From Modestobacter marinus (lineage in GTDB: Bacteria; Actinomycetota; Actinomycetes; Mycobacteriales; Geodermatophilaceae), in NCBI RefSeq assembly GCF_019799945.1, contig NZ_JABGCH010000018.1, positions 1 to 64,000 of the forward strand: a DNA stretch of 64,000 nucleotides, read 5' to 3'. Shown here one piece after another: positions 16,226 through 24,893 of the stretch (positions are counted from its first letter, which is position 1; each line of letters begins with the position of its first letter). The notes beneath the pieces were generated by a model that ran no database searches, was not told the origin of the DNA, and was given only the letters and a program-made list of their open reading frames with translations. The translations under genes and the position numbers were made by a program.

Positions 16226-17026
16226 GTGTCCATGTCTTCCCCCGGATTCTCGTCGTCACTCCCGCCGCACCCCTCCCTGCCGGTGCCCGGTGCCGGCCGG
16301 AGCGGCGTGACGGTGCTCGAGGCGGACGCCGCTGAGCAGGCCGCCGCCGAGGCAGCGGCCACCGGTGGGCAGCACCTGACCACCCCGGTCCCGACGGGCG
16401 CCTACCTGCAGCCGCCGCCCGGCATGCAGCTGACCGCCCCGGTACCGCCGCTCCCGGTCGCGGTCCCCGCGCCCGCGCCGCGCCCCGCCCAGCCCGCGGC
16501 GCGCGATCACCGCCGTCCCCCGGCGCGGGCCGGTGTCGCGATGAGCCGGACCCGTCGTGGCCTGCTGACCGGGGCGCGGACCGCCTTCGCCGAGCGCGGC
16601 CTGAAGAAGACGACGATGCAGCACGTCGCCGCCGCGGCGGGCGTCGCCAAGGCCACCCTGTACAACCACTTCCGCACCAAGGACGACGTCGCGCACGCGC
16701 TCATCGCCTTCGAGCTGGACCGGCTGGCCGCGCTGGCCGCCGAGCTGCCGCTGACGGTCGCCGTCCCGGCGCTGGCCGAGGAGGTCGGCGCGCACCCGGT
16801 GCTGCGCCGGCTCGCCGAGACCGAGCCCGAGGTGCTGGTGCAGATGATGGGGCTGGACGCCGCCCGCTGGGGCGACGTCGTGCTGACCCTCGCCGCCGCC
16901 CTGCGGATCTCCCGCCCGGAGGCCGAGCTGGTCTGCCGGTGGCTGCTCGGGCTGGTGCTGCAGCCGGGCACGGCTCCCGAGCGCGCCGCGCAGGCCGCCG
17001 TCATCACCGGGCAGATCGTCGGCTGA
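16226..17026 (+). CDS. TetR family transcriptional regulator
   Basis: A 266-aa protein. A Pro/Ala-rich, probably disordered N-terminal extension of about 105 residues precedes a TetR DNA-binding domain. That domain begins at RGLLTGARTAFAERGLKKTT and continues with AAAAGVAKATLYNHFRTKDD, the canonical helix-turn-helix ending in YNHF-TKDD. The C-terminal ligand and dimer domain is alpha-helical and unassigned. GTG 16226 is chosen because GGGAGG lies 7 nt upstream; ATG 16232 is nearly as good. It stands alone between clgR and the DUF4032 gene. The ligand and targets are unknown. A 7-bp inverted repeat GTGTCCG/CGGACAC (17095-17126) downstream could be an operator. Confidence 0.85.
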   Translation: MSMSSPGFSSSLPPHPSLPVPGAGRSGVTVLEADAAEQAAAEAAATGGQHLTTPVPTGAYLQPPPGMQLTAPVPPLPVAVPAPAPRPAQPAARDHRRPPARAGVAMSRTRRGLLTGARTAFAERGLKKTTMQHVAAAAGVAKATLYNHFRTKDDVAHALIAFELDRLAALAAELPLTVAVPALAEEVGAHPVLRRLAETEPEVLVQMMGLDAARWGDVVLTLAAALRISRPEAELVCRWLLGLVLQPGTAPERAAQAAVITGQIVG

Positions 17027-17207
17027 CGCCGCCGGGAGCACCGCAGGGAGCGCCAGCGACCGAGGAGCGGACCGGGGCGGAAGCCACCGGCGCGGTGTCC
17101 GTTCCTGCCCGTTCGTGGCCGGACACCCGCCGTGGGAAGGTGACGGCGGCGACGGTCCCGTCCGGTCCGGCAAACCGCGCCGTGACAGCCGACCCCCGGA
17201 GCCCGTG

Positions 17208-18479
17208 ATGCGGTACCTGTTCCGACCACCCGCGGCGGAGGCCGCCGGCCTGCTGTCCCTGCCGTGGCATCAACCGCTGGCCGAGTGGGACGACGCGCTG
17301 GTGCTCGAGGTGCCGCAGCGGGGCATCTCCCGCCACGTGGTGCGCTTCACCGCCTGCGACGGACGGGTCTTCGCGCTCAAGGAGATCGCCGAGCCGCTGG
17401 CCCGGCACGAGTACGCGCTGCTGGGCGAGTTCGAGGCCGAGGGGCTGCCGTCGGTCTCCGTGCTGGGCATCTGCGTGGACCGGCCCGACGACCAGGAGGC
17501 GATCCTGGTGACCCGCTACCTCGAGTACTCGATGTCCTACCGCTACCTGTTCTCCGGACCGCGGGCCGAGCACGAGCCCGAGCGGCTGATCGACACCCTG
17601 GTGCAGCTGCTGGTCCGGCTGCACCTGGCCGGCGTGTACTGGGGTGACTGCTCGCTGTCGAACACGCTGTTCCGGCTCGACGCCGGCTCGTACACGGCGT
17701 ACATGGTCGACGCCGAGACCGCCGAGCGGTACCCGACCCTGTCGGCCGGCAAGCGCGCCTACGACGTCGACCTGGCCAGGGAACGGGTCGGCGCGGAGCT
17801 GATGGACCTGCAGGCCGGCGAGCTGCTGCCCGAGGACATCGACCCGATCCAGATCGCCGACTGCCTGCCGGTCCGGTACGAGGCGCTGTGGGACGAGATC
17901 AACCGGGAGGAGGTCTTCCGGGCAGACGAGCAGGCCCTCAGGGTGGCCGAGCGGCTGCAGCGGATCAACGACCTGGGGTTCGACGTGGGGGAGATCGAGC
18001 TGGTCACCTCGCCGGAGGGCGCCCGGCTGCGGGTCGACACCCGGGTCGGCGAGCCCGGCCAGAACCGCCGCGAGTTCGCCCGCCTCACCGGGCTCGAGGT
18101 GCAGGAGAAGCAGGCCCGCCGGCTGCTCAACGACGTCCACTCCTACCGGGCCTACCTGGAGACCCGCGGTGGCGGATCGGTACCCGAGCTGGAGGCGGGA
18201 CGGCGCTGGCTGACCGAGGTCTACCTGCCGGTGGTCAGCGCGGTCCCCGAGGAGCTGGCCGGCCGCCTGGCACCGGCGGAGATCTACCACGAGGTGCTGG
18301 AGCACCGCTGGTTCTTGTCCGAGCGGTCCGGCTTCGACGTCGGGACCTGGGCCGCAGTGCGCTCCTACCTGCAGCAAGTCCTCGCGGCAACCCCGAGCGA
18401 GCTCACCACGCCCTCGGTGATCGCCGACCGCAACGGGTCCGTCGACAGACTGGTCACCGGGAGATCACGCTCCGATTGA
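17208..18479 (+). CDS. DUF4032 domain protein with lipopolysaccharide-kinase-like fold
   Basis: A 423-aa protein. The N-terminal 220 residues look like a degenerate protein or small-molecule kinase: RHVVRFTACDGRVFALKEI (beta3-lysine-like K), a hinge VTRYLEYSMSYRYLF, the catalytic-loop-like YWGDCSLSNTLFR (GDxxxxN in place of HxDxxxxN) and YMVDAETAERY (metal-binding D of a DFG-like element). The C-terminal half matches DUF4032 (ETRGGGSVPELEAGRRWLTE, YHEVLEHRWFLSER). The substrate is unknown. ATG 17208 is taken over a 31-residue longer reading that is low-complexity. It precedes the sugar importer but an 78-bp gap separates them, so a functional link is only possible. Confidence 0.8.
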   Translation: MRYLFRPPAAEAAGLLSLPWHQPLAEWDDALVLEVPQRGISRHVVRFTACDGRVFALKEIAEPLARHEYALLGEFEAEGLPSVSVLGICVDRPDDQEAILVTRYLEYSMSYRYLFSGPRAEHEPERLIDTLVQLLVRLHLAGVYWGDCSLSNTLFRLDAGSYTAYMVDAETAERYPTLSAGKRAYDVDLARERVGAELMDLQAGELLPEDIDPIQIADCLPVRYEALWDEINREEVFRADEQALRVAERLQRINDLGFDVGEIELVTSPEGARLRVDTRVGEPGQNRREFARLTGLEVQEKQARRLLNDVHSYRAYLETRGGGSVPELEAGRRWLTEVYLPVVSAVPEELAGRLAPAEIYHEVLEHRWFLSERSGFDVGTWAAVRSYLQQVLAATPSELTTPSVIADRNGSVDRLVTGRSRSD

Positions 18480-18557
18480 CAGGTGGTGTGACTCGGGCCA
18501 CGCTCCGAGATCCAGAGGCGGTCATGGGGTCGCTTCCGCCAGCAGAGGCGGTGGACG

Positions 18558-19916
18558 GTGCTCGACGTTCGCAAGAACGGGGACGGCGGGGGACGGACCG
18601 GAAGGGTCGGGTCCCCGCATCGGCGGAGATGGCGGCGAGCTCTGGGTGGCGCAGCGTCAGCCCTGGTGCTGAGTTCCGGGCTGGCCGCCTGCGGCGGCGA
18701 CTCCGGAGGGGTGCCGACGCTCACCTGGTACATCAACCCCGACTCCGGCGGTCAGGCCGAGATCGCTGCCCGGTGCACCGAGGCCGCCGAGGGGCGCTAC
18801 ACGCTCGTGACGGCCGTGCTGCCCCGGGACTCGCCCTCCCAGCGTGAGCAGCTCGTCCGGCGCCTGGCGGCCGAGGACTCCTCGATCGACCTGATGAGCC
18901 TGGACCCGCCCTACATCCCCGAGTTCGCGCAGGCGGGCTTCCTCGCCCCTGTGCCCCAGGAGGTGGGCGACCGGGTGACCGAGGGCGTCGTGCAGAGCGC
19001 CATCGACGGGTCCACCTGGGACGACGAACTGGTCGCCATCCCGTTCTGGGCCAACACCCAGCTGCTGTGGTACCGGAAGTCCGTGGTCGAGCAGGCCGGC
19101 CTGGACATGTCGCAGCCGGTCACCTGGGAGCAGTTGCTGCAGGTCGCCGAGCAGACCGGGACGACGGTCAGCGCGCAGGGCACCCGCTCGGAGTCGCTCA
19201 CGGTGTGGCTCAACGCCCTGATCGAGTCCGCGGGCGGCTCGATCATCGCCGAGAACTCGACCGACCCCGACCAGATCCAGCTGGGCCTGACCTCGGACGC
19301 CGGCATCCGGGCGGCCGAGGTGATGCGGCAGGTCGCCGACTCCGGCGTCACCGGACCGGCCTTCTCCACCGCAAACGAGGACTCCAACGCCACCCAGTTC
19401 GAGGGGCCGGAGGCCGGCTTCATGGTCAACTGGCCGTTCGTCTGGGGTCGCGCGCTCTCCGCGGTCGAGGGCGGCACCCTCGACGCGTCGGTGCCCGACG
19501 ACATCGGTTGGGCCCTGTACCCGCAGGTCGACGCCGGGGAGCCCAGCGCTCCGCCCTACGGCGGGATCAACATCGGGGTCGGGGCCTACAGCCAGCACCC
19601 GGACCTCGCGTACGAGGCCACCGAGTGCATCACGTCGGACGAGAACCAGGCCTACTACATGGTGTCGAACGGCAACCCGGCCGCGTCGACCGCCGTCTAC
19701 GACGACCCGGAGGTCGTCGAGGTCTTCCCGATGGCCCCGGTCATCGCGGAGTCCCTGGAGCAGGCCGCGCCGCGTCCGCAGACCCCGTACTACAGCGAGG
19801 TCTCCGGAGGCGTCCAGCGGGAGTACCACGCACCCTCGACGGTCGACCCCGAGTCGACCCCGCAGCGGGCCGAGGACCTGATCAGCGCCGTACTCCGAGG
19901 GGACCAGTTGCTGTGA
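18558..19916 (+). CDS. Sugar ABC transporter substrate-binding lipoprotein (LpqY-like)
   Basis: A 452-aa extracytoplasmic binding protein. A basic N-terminus and hydrophobic stretch end in a lipobox (LSSGLAAC, C45), so it is membrane-anchored after signal peptidase II cleavage. The mature part is a family 1 sugar-binding fold (TWYINPDSGGQAEIAARCTE, EDSSIDLMSLDPPYIPEFAQ, FMVNWPFVWGRA, YGGINIGVGAYSQHP). Gene order (binding protein, two permeases, ATPase) and sequence character resemble mycobacterial LpqY-SugABC, a trehalose importer. Trehalose or another alpha-glucoside as substrate is inference, supported by the GH13 glucosidase four genes downstream. GTG 18558 follows AGAGG. Confidence 0.85.
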   Translation: MLDVRKNGDGGGRTGRVGSPHRRRWRRALGGAASALVLSSGLAACGGDSGGVPTLTWYINPDSGGQAEIAARCTEAAEGRYTLVTAVLPRDSPSQREQLVRRLAAEDSSIDLMSLDPPYIPEFAQAGFLAPVPQEVGDRVTEGVVQSAIDGSTWDDELVAIPFWANTQLLWYRKSVVEQAGLDMSQPVTWEQLLQVAEQTGTTVSAQGTRSESLTVWLNALIESAGGSIIAENSTDPDQIQLGLTSDAGIRAAEVMRQVADSGVTGPAFSTANEDSNATQFEGPEAGFMVNWPFVWGRALSAVEGGTLDASVPDDIGWALYPQVDAGEPSAPPYGGINIGVGAYSQHPDLAYEATECITSDENQAYYMVSNGNPAASTAVYDDPEVVEVFPMAPVIAESLEQAAPRPQTPYYSEVSGGVQREYHAPSTVDPESTPQRAEDLISAVLRGDQLL

Positions 19917-19977
19917 CCAGTCAGCGAAGCAGGAGTGAGCTCCGCAGCGGGGGACGAGTGAGCCCGGAGGCACGGCG

Positions 19978-20940
19978 ATGACGCAGACCACGCTCCCACC
20001 GACCGAGAAAACCGCACCGGTCTCCGCGCCCGGGCGCGGGATCAGCGACCGGTCGCGGGCCGAGCGCAAGCTCGGCTGGATGCTGGCCGGCCCCGCGTTC
20101 TTCGTGATGCTGCTGGTCACGGCCTACCCGATCGTGCAGGCCGTCTACTACTCACTGTTCAACTACCGGCTGACCGACCCGGAGAACCGGTCCTTCCGGG
20201 GGCTGGGCAACTACGCGGTCATCCTCAGTGACCCCGTCTGGTGGACGTCGCTGTGGGTCACGGTGCTCATCACGGTCGTGACCGTCGCGGTGGAGCTGGT
20301 CCTCGGGTTCGCCCTCGCCATGGTGATGGCCAAGGCGCTGTCCTCCATCCGCCCCATCGTCCGGGCGGCCATCCTGATCCCGTACGCCGTCATCACGGTC
20401 GTGTCGGCGTTCGCGTGGAAGTTCGCCTTCGACGTCGACACCGGCTTCGTGAACAGCTGGCTCGCCTGGCTGCCCGGCATCGGCGCCGACACCGACTGGT
20501 TCGGCGACCGCGGCACCTCGCTGCTGGTCATCTGCATCACCGAGATCTGGAAGACCACGCCGTTCATCTCGCTGCTGCTCCTGGCCGGTCTGGCCCAGGT
20601 CCCCGAGGTGCTCCAGGAGGCGGCCAAGGTCGACGGAGCCACCTGGTGGCAGCGGATGCGGCGGGTCACGATCCCGAACATGAAGGCCGCGATCATGGTC
20701 GCGGTGCTGTTCCGCACGCTGGACGCGTTCCGGATCTTCGACTCGATCTTCATCATGACCGCCGGCGCCAACGGGACGGAGTCGGTGTCGTTCCTGGCCT
20801 ACCGGCAGACCATCTCGCGAGTGGAGATCGGGCTGGGTTCGGCGGTCTCGGTGCTCCTGTTCCTGGCGGTGGTGCTCATCGCCTTCATCTTCATCAAGGG
20901 CTTCAAGGTCGACCTGGCCCAGGCGAGAGGGGAGCGCTGA
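19978..20940 (+). CDS. Sugar ABC transporter permease (SugA-like)
   Basis: A 320-aa inner-membrane permease of the MalF type with six predicted helices. The cytoplasmic EAA loop is EAAKVDGATWWQRMRRVTIP, which contacts the ATPase. A 25-residue soluble N-terminus precedes the first helix. ATG 19978 has GGAGG 8 nt upstream. It lies 61 bp after the binding-protein gene, and its stop overlaps the next permease start (TGATG). It forms a heterodimeric channel with the product of the next gene. Confidence 0.9.
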   Translation: MTQTTLPPTEKTAPVSAPGRGISDRSRAERKLGWMLAGPAFFVMLLVTAYPIVQAVYYSLFNYRLTDPENRSFRGLGNYAVILSDPVWWTSLWVTVLITVVTVAVELVLGFALAMVMAKALSSIRPIVRAAILIPYAVITVVSAFAWKFAFDVDTGFVNSWLAWLPGIGADTDWFGDRGTSLLVICITEIWKTTPFISLLLLAGLAQVPEVLQEAAKVDGATWWQRMRRVTIPNMKAAIMVAVLFRTLDAFRIFDSIFIMTAGANGTESVSFLAYRQTISRVEIGLGSAVSVLLFLAVVLIAFIFIKGFKVDLAQARGER

Positions 20941-21773
20941 TGTCCACGAAGGAGAAGACATGGTGGTACGTCGGCGGGGTCGCGATCATCATCTACGCGC
21001 TGTTCCCGGTCGCCTGGATCGTCTCGCTGTCCTTCAAGGCACCGTCCGACATCGCCAACAAGGGCTTCCTCCCGACGTCACCCACCGGGGAGAACTACTC
21101 GACCATCCTCACCGGCACGGCCAGTGACCTGTTCCTGCCGGCACTGCGCAACTCGTTCGGGATCTGCCTCATCGCGACGTTCATCTCCTGCGTGCTGTCG
21201 ATGTTCGCCGCGTACGCCATCGCCCGGCTCGACTTCCCGGGCAAGAAGCTCATCCTGGGCACCGCGCTCGGGGTGGCGATCTTCCCGGTCATCTCGATCG
21301 TCACGCCGCTGTTCAACCTGTGGCGGCAGATCGGGCTGTACGACACCTGGCTGGGGTTGATCATCCCCTACCTGTCGCTCACCCTCCCGATCTCGATCTG
21401 GACGATGTCGGCGTTCTTCCGGGAGATCCCCTGGGAGATGGAGCAGGCGGCCCAGGTGGACGGCGCCACGACGTGGCAGGCCTTCCGCAAGGTCATCGTC
21501 CCGCTGGCCGCACCGGGCGTGTTCACCACGGCGATCATCGCCTTCTTCATCGCCTGGAACGACTTCGCCTACGGCATCTCGCTGACCTCGACGAGCGTGG
21601 CCCGGCCGGTTCCCGCGGCACTGGGCCTGTTCTCCGGCGCCTCCCAGTTCGAGGACCCGACCGGGGCGATCGCGGCGGCCGCGGTGATCGTCACGATCCC
21701 CGTCGTCGCCCTGGTGCTGCTCTTCCAGCGGCGCATCGTCGCCGGCCTGACCAACGGCGCAGTCAAGGGCTGA
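20940..21773 (+). CDS. Sugar ABC transporter permease (SugB-like)
   Basis: A 277-aa MalG-type permease with six hydrophobic segments and the EAA-type loop EQAAQVDGATTWQAFRKVIV. The ATG overlaps the preceding stop by one base (TGATG), a sign of translational coupling and 1:1 synthesis. The C-terminus VLLFQRRIVAGLTNGAVKG is the classic MalG-family end. Confidence 0.92.
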   Translation: MSTKEKTWWYVGGVAIIIYALFPVAWIVSLSFKAPSDIANKGFLPTSPTGENYSTILTGTASDLFLPALRNSFGICLIATFISCVLSMFAAYAIARLDFPGKKLILGTALGVAIFPVISIVTPLFNLWRQIGLYDTWLGLIIPYLSLTLPISIWTMSAFFREIPWEMEQAAQVDGATTWQAFRKVIVPLAAPGVFTTAIIAFFIAWNDFAYGISLTSTSVARPVPAALGLFSGASQFEDPTGAIAAAAVIVTIPVVALVLLFQRRIVAGLTNGAVKG

Positions 21774-21820
21774 CCGGCCCCACCACCGACCACAGCCACA
21801 CCCGAAGGGAACGAGCCCTC

Positions 21821-23083
21821 ATGGCCTCGATCGAGATGCGCAACATCGTGAAGCAGTACGGCGACGGTTTCCCGGCGGTCAACGACGTCAGTCTGGACAT
21901 CGCCGACGGGGAGTTCATGATCCTCGTCGGGCCCTCCGGCTGCGGGAAGTCCACCCTGCTCCGGATGATCGTCGGGCTGGAGGACATCAGCAGCGGGGAC
22001 ATGGTCATCGGCGGGAAGCGGGTCAACGACCTCGCGCCCCGCGAGCGCAACCTGTCGATGGTCTTCCAGAACTACGCCCTGTACCCGCACCTGACGGTCT
22101 TCGAGAACATCGCCTTCCCGCTGCGGCTGTCGAAGACCGACGACGCCGAGGTGCGCCGCCGGGTCACCGAGGCCGCCGACGTCCTGGAGCTGCACGAGCA
22201 CCTGGAGCGCAAGCCGGCGAACCTCTCCGGTGGTCAGCGGCAGCGCGTGGCCATGGGTCGGGCGATCGTCCGGCACGCGGAGGCGTTCCTCTTCGACGAG
22301 CCACTGTCGAACCTGGACGCCAAGCTGCGTGGCCAGATGCGCACCGAGATCTCCCGGCTGCAGCGCCGGCTGGGCATCACCACCGTCTACGTGACGCACG
22401 ACCAGACCGAGGCGATGACCCTCGGCGACCGGGTCTGCGTCCTCCGCAAGGGCAAGATCCAGCAGGTGGCCTCGCCGCGAGAGCTGTACGAGCAGCCGGT
22501 CAACCTCTTCGTCGCCGGGTTCATCGGCTCGCCGCCGATGAACTTCCTGCCGGCCCGGCCGGAGGGCAACCGGCTGACCACGCCCTTCGGGCCGGTGGAG
22601 CTCGACCAGAAGCGCGCGGCGGCGGTGGCCGGCCGGGACCTGCTGCTGGTGGGCATCCGGCCGGAGTACTTCGAGGACGCGTCCCTGGTCGACGAGGCCA
22701 AGCGGCCGCTGGGCACGCTATTCCGGGCGCGGGTCGACGTCACCGAGTGGCTGGGCGACCAGCAGTACGCCTACATCCCCTACGAGGCACCGGCCGAGAT
22801 CACCTCCCAGCTGCGGGACCTCTCGCGCGAGCTGGACTCCGAGGAGCTGCGTACCCAGGCGATCGTCTCCATCGACTCGACCAGCCGGATCCGGGAGGGC
22901 CGGGAGGCCGAGTTCTGGCTGGACACCCGCAAGGTGCACGTCTTCGACCCCACCACGGGCGAGAACCTCACCCGGGACGCCGAGGCCGGGGCGCGGCTGA
23001 CCCAGATGGCCGAGGAGGACCGGGCCGAGCAGGTGCAGGAGGCGCAGGCCGGCATGCAGGGCCGGCACGCCGGCGCCGCCTGA
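21821..23083 (+). CDS. Sugar ABC transporter ATP-binding protein (SugC/MsmK-like)
   Basis: A 420-aa ATPase energising the importer. Walker A GPSGCGKST is at 37-45, then NYALYPHLTVFENIAFPLRL, the ABC signature NLSGGQRQRVAMGRAIVR, Walker B FLFDEPLSNLDAKLR and switch VTHDQTEAMTLGDR. The C-terminal 150 residues form the TOBE/MalK regulatory domain (FIGSPPMNFLPAR onward), with a 25-residue Glu/Gln-rich tail. ATG 21821 lies 47 bp after the second permease gene. Such MalK-type subunits often serve several importers. Confidence 0.93.
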   Translation: MASIEMRNIVKQYGDGFPAVNDVSLDIADGEFMILVGPSGCGKSTLLRMIVGLEDISSGDMVIGGKRVNDLAPRERNLSMVFQNYALYPHLTVFENIAFPLRLSKTDDAEVRRRVTEAADVLELHEHLERKPANLSGGQRQRVAMGRAIVRHAEAFLFDEPLSNLDAKLRGQMRTEISRLQRRLGITTVYVTHDQTEAMTLGDRVCVLRKGKIQQVASPRELYEQPVNLFVAGFIGSPPMNFLPARPEGNRLTTPFGPVELDQKRAAAVAGRDLLLVGIRPEYFEDASLVDEAKRPLGTLFRARVDVTEWLGDQQYAYIPYEAPAEITSQLRDLSRELDSEELRTQAIVSIDSTSRIREGREAEFWLDTRKVHVFDPTTGENLTRDAEAGARLTQMAEEDRAEQVQEAQAGMQGRHAGAA

Positions 23084-23108
23084 GACGACCGCGGTCCCGG
23101 TCACGGGG

Positions 23109-24779
23109 ATGGGAAGCGTCCCGGCCCAGCCCTGGTGGCGGCGTGCCGTGGTCTACGAGGTGTACCTGCGCAGCTTCAGCGACGCCAGCGGCGACGGGCT
23201 CGGGGACGTGGGAGGTCTCCGAGCCCGGCTGCCGTACCTGGCGGAGCTGGGGGTCGACGCGCTGTGGGTGACGCCCTGTTACCCGTCCCCGATGGCCGAC
23301 GGCGGCTACGACATCACCGACCACACCGACGTCGACCCGCGGTTCGGCACGCTCGCCGACGTCGACGCCCTGCTCGACGAGGCCCACGCGCTCGGCCTGC
23401 GGGTCGTGGTCGACCTCGTCGCCAATCACACCTCCGAGCAGCACCCCTGGTTCCGCGCGGCGCTCGCCGCCGGGCCGGGCGCGCCGGAACGGGCGCGGTA
23501 CTTCTTCCGGGACGGCCGGGCCGGCGGCGACGAGCCGCCCAACGACTGGGTCAGCGCGTTCGGTGGGCCGGCGTGGACCCGGGTCCGCGAGCCGGACGGC
23601 CGGCCGGGGCAGTGGTACCTGCACACCTTCGCCCCCGAGCAGCCGGACGTGGACTGGGGCGACGCGGCGGTCCAGCAGGCCTACGACGACGTCGTCCGCT
23701 TCTGGCTGGACCGCGGCGCGGACGGGCTGCGCGTCGACGCCGCCCCGGCGATGGCCAAGAAGCCCGGCCTGCCCGACGCCGGGCACGGACCGGGCGCGCG
23801 CTTCGACTCCCGCCGGTGGACAGACAGCCCGCACTGGGACGTCGACGACGTGCACGCGATCCTCCGCCGCTGGCGGGCCATCGGCGACGGCTACCCCGGC
23901 GACCGGGTGTTCGTCTCCGAGGCCGTCGTGCGGCCGGAGCGGCTGAGCCGGTACGTCCGTCCCGACGAGATGCACACGACCTTCAACTTCGACTTCCTCA
24001 TCGCGCCGTGGCGGGCCGGTCCGCTGCGGGAGGTGATCGACCGGACCATCGCCGGCCTCCGGCCGATCGGTGCGCCACCGACCTGGGTGCTGAGCAGCCA
24101 CGACGAGACCCGGCACGTCACCCGGTATGCCCGGCCGCAGCCCGGTGCCGATCCGGCGGCACCGGACGGCGACGCTCCGGTGGACCTCGAGCTGGGGCTG
24201 CGTCGGGCCCGGGCGGCCGCGCTGCTGAGCCTTGCGCTGCCCGGCGGCGCCTACGTCTACCAGGGCGAGGAACTGGGACTCCCCGAGGTGGAGGACCTGC
24301 CCGAGGAGGTGCTGCAGGACCCCACCTGGCTCCGGTCCGGGCACACCGTCCGGGGCCGCGACGGGTGCCGGGTGCCGCTGGCCTGGTCCGGGGACACCCC
24401 GCCGTTCGGCTTCACCGCACCGGGCGTGCAGCCGTGGCTGCCGCAGCCCGCCGCCTGGGCGGTGCTCACCGCCGAGCGGCAGCGCACCGACCCGGACTCC
24501 ACCTGGTCGCTGTACCGGGACGCGCTCGCGCTGCGCCGGCAACTGCCCGGGCTCGCCGCGGAGGAGCTCGGCTGGGACGCGGACGCCGGCGCCGACGTGC
24601 TGTCCTTCCGCCGGGCCCCGGGTTTCCGCTGCCTGGTCAACCTCGGGGAGCAGCCCGTGGGTCTCGCCGGGCGGGGACGGGTGCTGCTCGCCAGCGGACC
24701 GGTGTCCGACGTCCTCCCGCCCGACACCGCCGTGTGGCTGGCGACCGACGGCCGTCGTCCTGACCTCCGGAGTCCCTGA
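23109..24779 (+). CDS. GH13 alpha-glucosidase / alpha-amylase family protein
   Basis: A 556-aa cytoplasmic glycoside hydrolase of family 13 (oligo-1,6-glucosidase or maltase type). Conserved regions in order are DLVANHTSEQHPWF (region I), GLRVDAAPAM with nucleophile D210 (II), VFVSEAVV with acid/base E271 (III), and SSHDETRH with transition-state D332 (IV, SHD in place of NHD). YQGEELGLPEVEDLPEEVLQDP is typical of alpha-glucosidases acting on short oligosaccharides. No signal peptide. It starts 25 bp after the transporter ATPase and probably hydrolyses the imported alpha-glucoside to glucose. The exact substrate (trehalose, maltose, isomaltose) cannot be read from sequence. Confidence 0.9.
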   Translation: MGSVPAQPWWRRAVVYEVYLRSFSDASGDGLGDVGGLRARLPYLAELGVDALWVTPCYPSPMADGGYDITDHTDVDPRFGTLADVDALLDEAHALGLRVVVDLVANHTSEQHPWFRAALAAGPGAPERARYFFRDGRAGGDEPPNDWVSAFGGPAWTRVREPDGRPGQWYLHTFAPEQPDVDWGDAAVQQAYDDVVRFWLDRGADGLRVDAAPAMAKKPGLPDAGHGPGARFDSRRWTDSPHWDVDDVHAILRRWRAIGDGYPGDRVFVSEAVVRPERLSRYVRPDEMHTTFNFDFLIAPWRAGPLREVIDRTIAGLRPIGAPPTWVLSSHDETRHVTRYARPQPGADPAAPDGDAPVDLELGLRRARAAALLSLALPGGAYVYQGEELGLPEVEDLPEEVLQDPTWLRSGHTVRGRDGCRVPLAWSGDTPPFGFTAPGVQPWLPQPAAWAVLTAERQRTDPDSTWSLYRDALALRRQLPGLAAEELGWDADAGADVLSFRRAPGFRCLVNLGEQPVGLAGRGRVLLASGPVSDVLPPDTAVWLATDGRRPDLRSP

Positions 24780-24893
24780 GCGCCCGGCCGCCCCGCCGGT
24801 CGGGCACGATGCCCCCGGCAGTGTTTGCCGGGGAACGGTGGCGTGCACATCCGATCCCCGACGGACCACGGCGGACTCTGGAGGCACACAGGC

